NCBI GenBank assembly: GCA_003163855.1
Contig: PLRJ01000236.1
Coordinates: forward strand, 6,035 to 70,034
DNA: 64,000 bases
Source of the DNA: Bryobacterales bacterium
Lineage (GTDB): Bacteria > Acidobacteriota > Terriglobia > Bryobacterales > Bryobacteraceae
Reading direction: 5' to 3'
A program made the translations under genes and the position numbers. This document shows, piece by piece, positions 45,671 to 54,334 of this stretch. Every line of letters starts with the position of its first letter. The first letter of the stretch is position 1. Below the pieces are notes generated by a model. It was given only the letters and a program-made list of their open reading frames with translations. It had not been told where the DNA came from and did no database searches.

Positions 45671-46708
45671 ATGAGCAATTATCTAGTAACCGGCGGTGCC
45701 GGGTTTTTCGGCGCTGTACTGAAACGCGAGCTTCTAAGCCAGGGACACTCCGTTACCAGTTTTGACCTTCATAACGACGAAGACACTCATCCCCGGTTGA
45801 CCTCTGTTGTTGGTGACTTGCGGGATAAGACGAAGCTGTCGGAGGTTTTCTCAGCGGCCAAATTCGACGGAGTGTTTCATTGCGCTGCTATGCTGGCCCA
45901 TGGCGCATTAGATGACAAACTTCTGTGGACGTCCAATGTCGACGGAACCAGACTCCTGTGTGAGTGCCTCAAAGAGAATGGGGTCAAGCAGCTTGTATTT
46001 ACATCTTCCAACTGTTTGTGGGGACACAACCTTGGGCGCCCGGTTGCTGAGGATGATGTCCCAAAACCGGTTGAACTATATGGACAATCGAAGTGGGAAG
46101 GTGAAAAGATTCTGCAGGAGTTCGCCGGATCGTTTAATTCGGTCATAATTCGCTGCCCGACCATCATCGACTCAGGTCGCCTTGGACTGCTCACTATACT
46201 GTTTGAGTTTATCGACGAAAATCGCCGTGTGTGGGCCGTCGGCGGAGGCCGCAATCGATATCAGTTTATCTACGCCCAGGATTTGGTGGACGCTGCCATT
46301 CGCGCCATTACGTATCCGAAAACGACGGTTTTCCATATTGGTTCCGATAACGTAAAGACAATCCGCGAGGTGTACTCGTATGTCATCGAAAAAGCCGGAA
46401 GCAAGGCAAAAATCGCCACATTGCCGCGCCGCGCCACGCTCTTTCTCATGCAGCTTGCCTACAGTATGAAGATGTCTCCGCTTGGGCCCTACCAGTACAA
46501 TATGATAGCCGAAGACTTTGTCTTCGACACGACCAAGATAAAAAAGGAACTTGGCTGGCGCCCTACTATTACTAATGAGGAGATGTTACTGCGTGCCTAT
46601 CAGTACTACTCCCGGAACCGCCGTGCGATCGAGGAACGTAAGAATGTTTCGGCCCATAAGCAGGCTGCGAAGATGGGAGTCATTCGCCTCCTCAAATGGG
46701 TTTCTTAG
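45671..46708 (+). CDS. NAD-dependent epimerase/dehydratase (extended SDR)
   Basis: The 345-residue protein begins with YLVTGGAGFFGAVLKREL (the TGxxGxxG motif, residues 4-21), then VFHCAAM. The catalytic block is TSSNCLWG followed by YGQSKWEGEK with the Tyr/Lys pair. It is a cytoplasmic nucleotide-sugar epimerase, dehydratase or reductase; the exact type cannot be read. The ATG follows an AGGAG site at 45660-45664. It overlaps the next gene by 13 bp. Confidence 0.88.
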   Translation: MSNYLVTGGAGFFGAVLKRELLSQGHSVTSFDLHNDEDTHPRLTSVVGDLRDKTKLSEVFSAAKFDGVFHCAAMLAHGALDDKLLWTSNVDGTRLLCECLKENGVKQLVFTSSNCLWGHNLGRPVAEDDVPKPVELYGQSKWEGEKILQEFAGSFNSVIIRCPTIIDSGRLGLLTILFEFIDENRRVWAVGGGRNRYQFIYAQDLVDAAIRAITYPKTTVFHIGSDNVKTIREVYSYVIEKAGSKAKIATLPRRATLFLMQLAYSMKMSPLGPYQYNMIAEDFVFDTTKIKKELGWRPTITNEEMLLRAYQYYSRNRRAIEERKNVSAHKQAAKMGVIRLLKWVS

Positions 46709-48174
46709 TCAGTCGACCAGCTCGTAAGACGGTTTTGGCCTCTGCAGTCTGGCTTGTGTACTGCATCATTCTGCTCTCGACCGTGCCTAGGCATGAGCCA
46801 TGGTTTGACGAGGCACAAGCCTGGCTACTCGCGCGCGACGCCAGCTTCCCCCAATTGATAAGTCACTACCTGCGGTACGAGGGCTCACCTGGCTTATGGC
46901 ATAGCATCCTGGCCGTACCTGCCAAGATGGGTGCTCCCTATCTGGTGCTGAACTACATCTCTGCAGCCATCGCCATAGCCGGCATTGGGCTGCTCCTCTT
47001 TTTTTCGCCCTTTCCCAGCCTGCTAAGCGTCGCTTTACCTTTTACCTTCTTCCTGCTCTATCAGTACGCGGTCGTAGCCAGAAGCTACGCGCTTTTCCCT
47101 CTTCTCCTGTTTTTGTTGGCTCTTGTTTATCCTTTTGCCCAGCAGAAAACCCTCCTCTTTGGTCTTCTTCTGGTACTGCTAGCAAATGTCAGCCTGCATG
47201 GATTCTTTATTGCTCTCGCAATCCTGGCATCCTATACCTGGGAATCTCGTTTGAACTGGCAGCGTTGGGATACGAAAACACGTAATCGCCACTTAGTTAC
47301 CTTTGCAGGGATAGCCGTGGTGTCGCTTCTGCTGATTTGTCAACTGATACCTCCGTCCGATATCACCGGTTATACGTCGCCTAACTTCAGCGTGCGGCAC
47401 CTGGTAGCTGTAAGTGCATTGAAAGTCTCTGATGCATTGACCGGTAATCTCGCCGCATCCTCGGTAGTCGTTCTCGTTAGCTGTTGGTGGTTCTGGCGAA
47501 CAAACACGTTGTTTTTGTTTAGCGTCGGAGTAGCCGCGCTTTCGCTTATTGCTGGTATTATCTATTCCCACGTATGGCACGAGGGCTTGGTCTTTGTCTT
47601 TTGGCTGTTTGTACTCTGGGTGAGTTTCGACCGCGCCCGGCGAATCGGCATTAGAATACCAGTGGCGGTCATGTGCGCCGTCCTATTCGTCGCCGGTGTG
47701 CAAATCTATTGGTCTGTGCGTACTGTTCGTTTTGACTTCGGTCATTCGTATTCAGGCAGTCGCCAACTTGCTGAGTATCTGCGGCAAAGTCACCTGGACC
47801 AATACAGCATTTTTGCCTACGGATTCAAGTCCATTTCAGTCCTGCCTTACTTTAAGGCTAATGTTTTCGATAACTACCATCGCGGGCGCGCCCCCTCCTT
47901 TTGGTTGTGGTCAAGGCAAAATGATATGAATCACGATATGGAAGCGCTAGCCGTTGCACGTCCGCAGAGCGTGGTCTTGTCTGTTGTTAGTGATGCCGAT
48001 CCTTTTGTAATCGCCCTCAAACAAAAGCTCGCCAGGAGCGGCTACCAACCCGTCCGGCGTTTTGATGGATCCATTTACTGGAAAGACAGAGTGCTTGAGG
48101 GAGATTCTTATGAGTTATGGGAACCCAAATTACTCACAGGTGGCTCTAGCACAGTTGCTGCTGCTCGCAAGTAG
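46696..48174 (+). CDS. polytopic membrane protein, GT-C-like
   Basis: The 492-residue protein has about nine membrane helices. An early loop EPWFDEAQAWLLARDASF contains the acidic DE pair, and LRYEGSPGLWHSIL follows, as in ArnT/PMT-type GT-C proteins. A soluble C-terminal part has YGFKSISVLPYF and SIYWKDRVLEGDSYELWEP. It is probably another transferase using a lipid-linked sugar. It overlaps the epimerase gene (13 bp upstream) and, convergently, the minus-strand glycosyltransferase gene (29 bp). Confidence 0.7.
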   Translation: MGFLVSRPARKTVLASAVWLVYCIILLSTVPRHEPWFDEAQAWLLARDASFPQLISHYLRYEGSPGLWHSILAVPAKMGAPYLVLNYISAAIAIAGIGLLLFFSPFPSLLSVALPFTFFLLYQYAVVARSYALFPLLLFLLALVYPFAQQKTLLFGLLLVLLANVSLHGFFIALAILASYTWESRLNWQRWDTKTRNRHLVTFAGIAVVSLLLICQLIPPSDITGYTSPNFSVRHLVAVSALKVSDALTGNLAASSVVVLVSCWWFWRTNTLFLFSVGVAALSLIAGIIYSHVWHEGLVFVFWLFVLWVSFDRARRIGIRIPVAVMCAVLFVAGVQIYWSVRTVRFDFGHSYSGSRQLAEYLRQSHLDQYSIFAYGFKSISVLPYFKANVFDNYHRGRAPSFWLWSRQNDMNHDMEALAVARPQSVVLSVVSDADPFVIALKQKLARSGYQPVRRFDGSIYWKDRVLEGDSYELWEPKLLTGGSSTVAAARK

Positions 48175-49321
48175 TAAAACTCAGCGCCGCCCTTAAGGCT
48201 TTCTGCATTGTGAGCGACCGCACTTCCCATGTTCCCTCGTGGCTAGCCACCCACCTCATTCTCTCGTATCCGTCTCTAAAACCCGCTTGTCTTAATGCCG
48301 CCAGGCTACCCGAGAGTTCATCCGGCGTGTCAACCAGTTTGAGTAGGGGTTCTTTGTGAAGCAGTTCTTCAAAACCGCGGGTAGCCAGAATCGGCCGTAT
48401 GGCTGCGAGATGCTCGTAAAAGCGAGTAGAACTGCCCGAGTAGGTGGGTTCGCGCCTCATGTAAGGAAGCACCGCCACATCAAATGCACGCGCGTAGCTT
48501 TGAAGTTGACCATAGGGTTTTGATCCTGTAAACCGAACCCTCCTACCCATTCGCATTACCTCGTCTCGTGCATCCGACTGTGTCTTGGCAGCAATGGGCA
48601 TGCTAGTCGGACCAACCATTGTCCACTGTAACCAAGGGGTGGCGCGAATTGTTTCGCGCAGTAAAACCCAATCCAGATTACCAGCTAGATTGCCAATAAC
48701 TCCTGCAATCGGACGGGGCAGATCCGCAAGATCCGCAGGAAGCTCATCAGGAGTTTCTATCAGGTATTCGCGAATATTTGCCGCCCGCGTGGCATTCGGA
48801 ATTACCGTGATCTTAGATCTCTCGCATCCCGCTTCATGAACGTAGTAATCGGAAATCCTGCGCGAGTTCGGGCAAATCACCGTGGCTCTAGCACACAATT
48901 TACTATCCAGCCGCCGGACTTGCTCCCGGTCCACGCCATCGTACTCGGCAGTTAGATCAGTTGAATAATAGACTACGGGCCCAGGCCACTCTTCCGCCAG
49001 CGGAGCGTAGAAGGGTGCGGTACAAACCAGCGCGCTAGTCGCCGGATCGGAAAGTTGATTAATCATATTGGTCGCTACCGCTCCACTTAGTGGTTTGAGC
49101 CAGCGGACCGGCGCCGTCGCGTATCCTCGTTGCAGTGGAAAGTGGATTGCATCGAACGGTGGATCGCTCTGCGTCGTTCTCTCAAACCGATGTCTCAGCA
49201 GGCCGATCCAACTATACTTCGGTATCCATCCCAGCGTAGGTGCGGTCTTGCTCAGCGCTGACGTAAATTCACGCATCCAGGGACTTGAAGCATCTAAAAC
49301 ACTCCAACTTGTCAAAGCCAA
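48146..49321 (-). CDS. glycosyltransferase, GT-B fold (TuaH-like), on the opposite strand
   Basis: The 391-residue protein has the GT-B plan: an N-terminal half with DAIHFPLQ and VVYYSTDLTAEYDG, VICPNSRRISDYY, ITVIPNATR, then VIGNLAGNLDWVLL, LQWTMVGPT, VRFTGSKPYGQLQSYARAFDVAVLPYM and STRFYEHLAAIRPILAT with the E-x7-E-like donor site reduced to a single Glu. It resembles TuaH-type GT1/GT4 proteins. It is the only plus-to-minus switch among the sugar-assembly genes, so it has its own promoter, within the 207 bp before the export gene. Confidence 0.8.
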   Translation of the reverse strand: MALTSWSVLDASSPWMREFTSALSKTAPTLGWIPKYSWIGLLRHRFERTTQSDPPFDAIHFPLQRGYATAPVRWLKPLSGAVATNMINQLSDPATSALVCTAPFYAPLAEEWPGPVVYYSTDLTAEYDGVDREQVRRLDSKLCARATVICPNSRRISDYYVHEAGCERSKITVIPNATRAANIREYLIETPDELPADLADLPRPIAGVIGNLAGNLDWVLLRETIRATPWLQWTMVGPTSMPIAAKTQSDARDEVMRMGRRVRFTGSKPYGQLQSYARAFDVAVLPYMRREPTYSGSSTRFYEHLAAIRPILATRGFEELLHKEPLLKLVDTPDELSGSLAALRQAGFRDGYERMRWVASHEGTWEVRSLTMQKALRAALSFTTCEQQQLC

Positions 49322-49528
49322 CCCTGCTTGTAAGCAAATATAGTCATCGGAACACTACCGATTAGATTGGTTGATCGTCCAATCCAGATCAGCATATCTG
49401 CCGGTTCACGAAAAACTTCTGGTCCCAGCGGTTTCCTCCAATACACAGGACAAACATGGCTCCTCCAAAATGAAATGAACAGACAACTTCTGAATGAATT
49501 CTCCTGTAAACGGTGTCTAACGTTAGAA

Positions 49529-50530
49529 ATGACTTTACTCTTGCGCTTTGTCTGTGTCTTTTTCTGTCTTTCCCTGTTGGCGTCTTCCAGCGACACCGAT
49601 ACTAAGAGAACTGATGACCTCAAGACTAGGGAAGCGGCAGTGGATGAGTCCGGCCGTCTTCGCTATGAATATAAGCTCGGCGTGGACGACGAGATCACCG
49701 TTACTGTATCGGAGGAGGAGGAGTTTACCGGAAAACCCATCCGAATAAACTCGGAAGGTTACATCAAACTGCCTCTCGTGGGTCGGGTAGAAGCGGCAGG
49801 CCGTTCGGTATATCAACTTGAGGACGATATCACGAAGAAACTCGACCCTTATATTCAGAAGCCCATAGTATCCGTGAACATTACCGAATATCGCAGTCAG
49901 CCTGTAACGGTCTTGGGTGAGGTAAACAAGCCCGGAGTCGTGAACCTGAACGGAAATAAAACACTGGCCGATGTAATTGCTATGGCTGGCGGTCTCAAAG
50001 AGGACGCGGGTTACTCGCTAATCCTTACGAGGGAAACCAAGTGGGGAACCATACCGCTTGATGATGCGGTCACCGACCCCTCTCATCGAGTAAACACCGC
50101 CAAGGTGCCCCTAAACCTGATCACTGACGGGACCCATCCTGATGACAACCTGACCATTCGCCCTCATGATGTAATTTCCGTGCCCAGAGGGCAAATGGTC
50201 TACGTCATGGGCGAGGTAGAAAAAGCAGGGGGATTTATTCTGCATGACCAGGAGTCAATATCGGTGCTCCAGGCTGTTTCTCTTGCGGGTGGATACAAAA
50301 ACAACGCTTGGCCCAGTCATGCGCGTATCTTGCGAGCAAGCGAAGGACAAGCGAATAGAACCGAAGTTGCCGTTAACATCAACGCAATCTCCAACGGTAA
50401 GGCGGAAGACATGCATTTGACGCCAAACGACATTTTGGTAATTCCTAACAACACCAAAAGGATGATTGAGACCAGGATCATCGAAACCTCGATTGCACTG
50501 GGAACCGGCATTTTGATCTGGCGGCGATAA
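49529..50530 (+). CDS. polysaccharide export protein (Wza-like, SLBB)
   Basis: The ATG at 49529 gives a signal peptide (MTLLLRFVCVFFCLSLLASSS); a frame open from 49367 would add 54 polar residues before it. The mature ~315-residue protein has a Poly_export domain (YKLGVDDEITVTVSEEEEF, INSEGYIKLPLVGRVEAAGR) and two SLBB domains (VTVLGEVNKPGVVNL and VYVMGEVEKAGGFILHD). It ends in a hydrophobic helix (SIALGTGILIWRR), like the outer-membrane helix of Wza. There is no lipobox cysteine, unlike Wza. It would form the periplasm-to-surface channel with the BY-kinase. Confidence 0.9.
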   Translation: MTLLLRFVCVFFCLSLLASSSDTDTKRTDDLKTREAAVDESGRLRYEYKLGVDDEITVTVSEEEEFTGKPIRINSEGYIKLPLVGRVEAAGRSVYQLEDDITKKLDPYIQKPIVSVNITEYRSQPVTVLGEVNKPGVVNLNGNKTLADVIAMAGGLKEDAGYSLILTRETKWGTIPLDDAVTDPSHRVNTAKVPLNLITDGTHPDDNLTIRPHDVISVPRGQMVYVMGEVEKAGGFILHDQESISVLQAVSLAGGYKNNAWPSHARILRASEGQANRTEVAVNINAISNGKAEDMHLTPNDILVIPNNTKRMIETRIIETSIALGTGILIWRR

Positions 50531-50772
50531 CTGAATTACCGGCTTAACAAAAGTGGTGACAGCACCGACTAACAGCGTTTCTCATTCAGCTTCTACTTAC
50601 CTAGCGGTGTATCTTCTAATTACATTGCTGCACTCATGTAACGTCAAGAAAAGCATCTACTTAGCTGCGTTATCATACTCCCGTCGCGCTGGTAGAAATC
50701 CTGAGACGATGCCCATCAAGCGGCCACGAAGTTGTCAGGAAAGCTATAGAAGCTTCCAAACCTGCTTGGAGT
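50531..50772. other. intergenic region before the first hydrolase-like gene
   Basis: The 242 bp hold no supported gene, repeat or terminator-like hairpin. It presumably carries the promoter of the gene at 50773. Confidence 0.35.
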
Positions 50773-53310
50773 ATGATGATGAAAGTTTTCCGCGTGAACA
50801 TCCCGAGGTTGAGATCATTCTTGATCTCGCGTTGTATGTTCACCTTTGTGTTTTTGCTAGCGTTTTTTGCCGTCAGAGCAAAAGCTAGCGGATCCGGTCT
50901 GCAAGTGTTATTCGGCAGCAACGGCATCCAGCAGCTTACATACAACGGAGTTGTTCTAGAAAATCTTGCCCTTAATCCGTCGGATGCGTTTCACATCTGG
51001 CATATGAAAACAACCGACCTGCAGGGCAACGTATTAAGTGGTAGCCAATACGATTGGGGCGAAGTAAATAATGGCCGCTCTTTCGACCCCAACAGCAACA
51101 CTTGGACTTACAACTTTATCTGGGGTTCGATTGCCTTGCAATTTGCTCAAGCTGGCGACACTCTTAACATGAACGTAACTGTGACTAACTCGAGTAACTC
51201 AGGAGTTATCTTCGACGGAGCCACCATCTATCCGTTCGTGCTGTACTTCCCCAGCTTGCCCGCCGGATTTAGCGACCCCACTTACAACCAGCTCGCCTTC
51301 AACACCACGGCGCCCAGCGTTACGCTCGCCGATTTTGCCCAAGGTGAAGTGGCGGCAGTTTACGCCAGCGCGGCGTTGCCGCTGTATACCGGTTTCCAAC
51401 CGGCAGGTGTTACAAATTCGTATACGCCTATCATCAGCGGTACGGCTCCCGATTCTCTGGCTTCCTATTACCCACACAATGATCGACCGCTTTCGCCGGG
51501 GCAGGTCGACACATACACCGTCTCACTTCGTTTTGCCCCTTCCGGTACTGCCTCGTCTGCCTTAGCTTCGGATGCCTATCAAAACTGGGCTCAAACCTGG
51601 CCCCCTGTTCTAAATTGGCCCGACCGCCGCATTATCGGCACTGTTTACCTGGCCAGTTCCGCAGTCGGCAATCCGAATTATCCCGCTGGCTACTCTAACA
51701 ATCCACGCCGTTATTACAATGACTCCAATCCAGCCGACTTTGACGTCACTACGCCGGCGGGCCTGGTCCTATTTCAGAACAGAATTCTTCAGCAAGCTGC
51801 GAGTAACGTTCAAAATCTACAGCAGTTGAATGCCCAGGGCGTAATTACCTGGGACATTGAGGGTGAGCAATACCCGCAAGATACAAGCTACGTCTGCGAA
51901 CCGGACGAGATTGCTCAAGCCGCTCCCGAGATGGAAACGATAATCAGCGATCCCACTTCGCCTTACTTTGGCCTGAAACTGGACGACGCCTATTTCCAGA
52001 TAATGCGCAATGCAGGCTTCAAGTTGGGTGTTTGCGTCCGTCCACAGCACTTCACGATGAATGCCGACGGAACGGCCAGCCAGGTCCAGCTAACGAACGC
52101 ACAAGTTCCGGCAGAACTCATAAGAAAAATGCAGTATGCTCACGATCGTTGGGGCGTAACCCTGTTTTACATCGATTCCACTGTCGATGCAAACGGTTAT
52201 GCTCTTGATCCGAGCATCTTTCAGCAGGTGGGTGCGGCCTTTCCCGATTCCCTGTTAATTCCCGAAGAAACCACGCCCAAAGATTACGCCTACACAGCAG
52301 CGTTTCAGAGCTTCCTCTTTCACACCGACTTAGGGACACCCCTGGATGTCTACAATTACTATCCGAGCGCTTTCAGCGCCAATCTGGTAAATGACGTCGA
52401 TCCTGCTCTGCTGGCGCAATACACGCCTCAATTAACTGCGTCCGTGCAGCGCGGCGATATTTTGATGGTGCATGCCGATTACTGGCAGGCGAATAATCCT
52501 ACGGTCGTTCAGATCTACCAAAATGCCGGGGTGACGGGACCCGCACCAACTCCGACGCCAACACCAACTCCGACGCCAACACCGACCCCGACGCCCACTC
52601 CGACCCCGACGCCCACTCCGACCCCGACGCCAACACCAACTCCGACGCCAACACCGACCCCGACCCCGACGCCCACCCCTGTCGCTCCCGTTTCGGTGAC
52701 GAGTCCAACCGCTGGTCAAACTGTCTCCGGCACAATCGTGGTCTTAGGCCAGATAAACGCAAATCTCGACGCCGCCGGCTCTTACCTTATGGTTGACGGG
52801 AACGAGATTGGTACCCAACGTGTCACGGGCGCTCCCTTTGCCTATAGCCTGGACACAACTACACTTCCCGACGGCACACACAGCCTGCAGATCTGGGCTC
52901 ACGATACCAATAACGACACTCTAGTATCGGCGGCTGTTGCTGTTACGGTGAGCAACGGAAGTGCTTCGCCGACGCCAATCCCCACACCCGTTCCGACTCC
53001 TACACCTGCACCTCCGCCGGCGCCAGTGATCACCGGCTTTCCAATTTCTATTACCTTTCCGACGAGCGGGCAAAGCGTCTCCGGTGTAATCTCCGTTACC
53101 GGAGTGATAACCCAACCACTAGACGCCGCAGGCTCCTACTTGATGGTGGACGGTTGGGAGGTAGGAACCAATAGGGTTACTGGCGCACCCTACCTTTACC
53201 AACTGGACACCAGCACGCTGACGTCAGGGCAGCATACGCTTCAGATCTGGGCGCACGACATTAGCAACGATTCGTTACTGTCCAATCCAGTGACAATCAC
53301 TGTGCCTTGA
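50773..53310 (+). CDS. secreted putative glycan hydrolase with PT linker and two Ig-like domains (family member 1)
   Basis: The 845-residue protein has a signal peptide (to about residue 39). An N-terminal beta domain follows (40-275), then a TIM-barrel-like domain (about 285-585) with ITWDIEGEQ (Asp361, Glu363, Glu365), CVRPQHF, LFYIDS (Asp468) and LLIPEE (Glu498). A (Pro-Thr)n linker (591-637) leads to two near-identical Ig-like domains of about 90 residues, each with VSGxIxVxGxI, [11 protein letters not shown] and HxLQIWAHD. I know no family with exactly this set; the barrel motifs resemble unclassified or DUF4015/GH-like proteins. Two shorter relatives follow at 53297 and 54335. It is probably surface-exposed and may trim the polymer of this locus. 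Enzyme activity is unproven. Confidence 0.8.
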   Translation: MMMKVFRVNIPRLRSFLISRCMFTFVFLLAFFAVRAKASGSGLQVLFGSNGIQQLTYNGVVLENLALNPSDAFHIWHMKTTDLQGNVLSGSQYDWGEVNNGRSFDPNSNTWTYNFIWGSIALQFAQAGDTLNMNVTVTNSSNSGVIFDGATIYPFVLYFPSLPAGFSDPTYNQLAFNTTAPSVTLADFAQGEVAAVYASAALPLYTGFQPAGVTNSYTPIISGTAPDSLASYYPHNDRPLSPGQVDTYTVSLRFAPSGTASSALASDAYQNWAQTWPPVLNWPDRRIIGTVYLASSAVGNPNYPAGYSNNPRRYYNDSNPADFDVTTPAGLVLFQNRILQQAASNVQNLQQLNAQGVITWDIEGEQYPQDTSYVCEPDEIAQAAPEMETIISDPTSPYFGLKLDDAYFQIMRNAGFKLGVCVRPQHFTMNADGTASQVQLTNAQVPAELIRKMQYAHDRWGVTLFYIDSTVDANGYALDPSIFQQVGAAFPDSLLIPEETTPKDYAYTAAFQSFLFHTDLGTPLDVYNYYPSAFSANLVNDVDPALLAQYTPQLTASVQRGDILMVHADYWQANNPTVVQIYQNAGVTGPAPTPTPTPTPTPTPTPTPTPTPTPTPTPTPTPTPTPTPTPTPTPTPVAPVSVTSPTAGQTVSGTIVVLGQINANLDAAGSYLMVDGNEIGTQRVTGAPFAYSLDTTTLPDGTHSLQIWAHDTNNDTLVSAAVAVTVSNGSASPTPIPTPVPTPTPAPPPAPVITGFPISITFPTSGQSVSGVISVTGVITQPLDAAGSYLMVDGWEVGTNRVTGAPYLYQLDTSTLTSGQHTLQIWAHDISNDSLLSNPVTITVP
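52543..52680 (+). repeat. Pro-Thr coding tandem repeat
   Basis: About 138 bp of imperfect 6-, 12- and 18-bp units (CCGACGCCAACA, CCGACCCCGACGCCCACT) encode the flexible PT linker of the hydrolase-like protein. Higher-order copies of the 18-bp unit suggest growth by slippage. A shorter PT stretch recurs at about 52975-53025 before the last Ig-like domain. Confidence 0.9.
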
Positions 53311-54238
53311 TCCTGGCTTGCCGGCAAATCTGTTTGACAATAGCGTTGGCCGGGTCGGCAAACCAACTCCGAAACATCAGGATGTCGCCGCGGTCCGCCG
53401 CGGCGACTAGTTCGGAAAAGTTATCTTTAATAGCGCCGTCGGCTGTGTCAATTACGCTGAAAGCTTTTGGATATAGAAATCGCACAAGTCCAGGCGTTGA
53501 GTAAACTCCTTTTCGCAACCGGCTGTAAAGAGCTGTCTCGGCATAGTAAAAAACGTTCTTATCTTCCGGAATCAGCAGCACATCTGGATACCTGCGAGCT
53601 ACCTGTGTAACGATCTCCGCACCGAGCGGCCACCCCGGGTAGCCATTCGAATCTATATAGAAGAGTGTTGCGCCCCAGCGTTGCCTTGCATACCCTATCT
53701 TCCTCATTAATTGCTCAGCGGGATTTGAAACGTTTTGTTGTGTCCCTCCGGACAAAGTGCGTCTGAACTGCTGAGGCCTTACGGTCACACCGACTCGAAA
53801 GCCGGCATTGCGGAAACGTGCGAAATATTCGTCAACCACCCCGGCCATCTCAGGTGCGAGTTGCGTGCACAGTGTCGGATCTCCGACATACGTGATGGGG
53901 TGAGGAAATTGTTCACCCTCGATATCCCAAGTGATCATCCCCTGTGCATCCATATCCTTTAAAATGCCGATGCTTCTGTCCGCCCATGCAAGTAGCCGAT
54001 CGTGGAAGCGAGCCAAACCGTTCGGTGTATAGATATCGATTGACGGATCGAGTAACCACCCCCTGGGATTAGTTCTCCAGTTAGTGGCTGCGGTCGCAAT
54101 AATTAGACTTCCTATGGGTTTACGGTCCGTCCATCTAAGCGAGTACTTCGGCGCACCTGGAAACTTTCCCAGAACGCCCGCCTGAAAACACCCGTAAATA
54201 ATCAGCACAATGCAAACTGCGGCGCGTCGCTTGCGCAT
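53297..54238 (-). CDS. single-domain putative glycan hydrolase (family member 2)
   Basis: The 313-residue protein has a signal or anchor (AAVCIVLIIYGCFQAGVLG) and only the barrel part of the family: ITWDIEGEQ (Asp105, Glu107, Glu109), VGVTVRPQQF, LFYIDS (Asp196) and LLIPEDK (Glu225). The N-terminal beta domain and the linker are absent. It lies on the minus strand between its two larger relatives and overlaps the 3' end of the first by 14 bp. This shows that the barrel is an independent module and that all three acidic motifs are conserved in a divergent copy. Confidence 0.75.
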   Translation of the reverse strand: MRKRRAAVCIVLIIYGCFQAGVLGKFPGAPKYSLRWTDRKPIGSLIIATAATNWRTNPRGWLLDPSIDIYTPNGLARFHDRLLAWADRSIGILKDMDAQGMITWDIEGEQFPHPITYVGDPTLCTQLAPEMAGVVDEYFARFRNAGFRVGVTVRPQQFRRTLSGGTQQNVSNPAEQLMRKIGYARQRWGATLFYIDSNGYPGWPLGAEIVTQVARRYPDVLLIPEDKNVFYYAETALYSRLRKGVYSTPGLVRFLYPKAFSVIDTADGAIKDNFSELVAAADRGDILMFRSWFADPANAIVKQICRQARIKAQ

Positions 54239-54334
54239 TAAACGCAGTTCCCGAAGTTCTTACGGGCCAGTACCTCCCCGACCTTCAACACTTCTTCTTG
54301 CAGGAAAGAAGAAGCTGGTTTCCGCGTCCACAAA

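Noticed and set aside
52543-52680. Tandem repeat considered as CRISPR or minisatellite RNA locus
   Set aside because: There are no spacers; it is an in-frame coding PT repeat.
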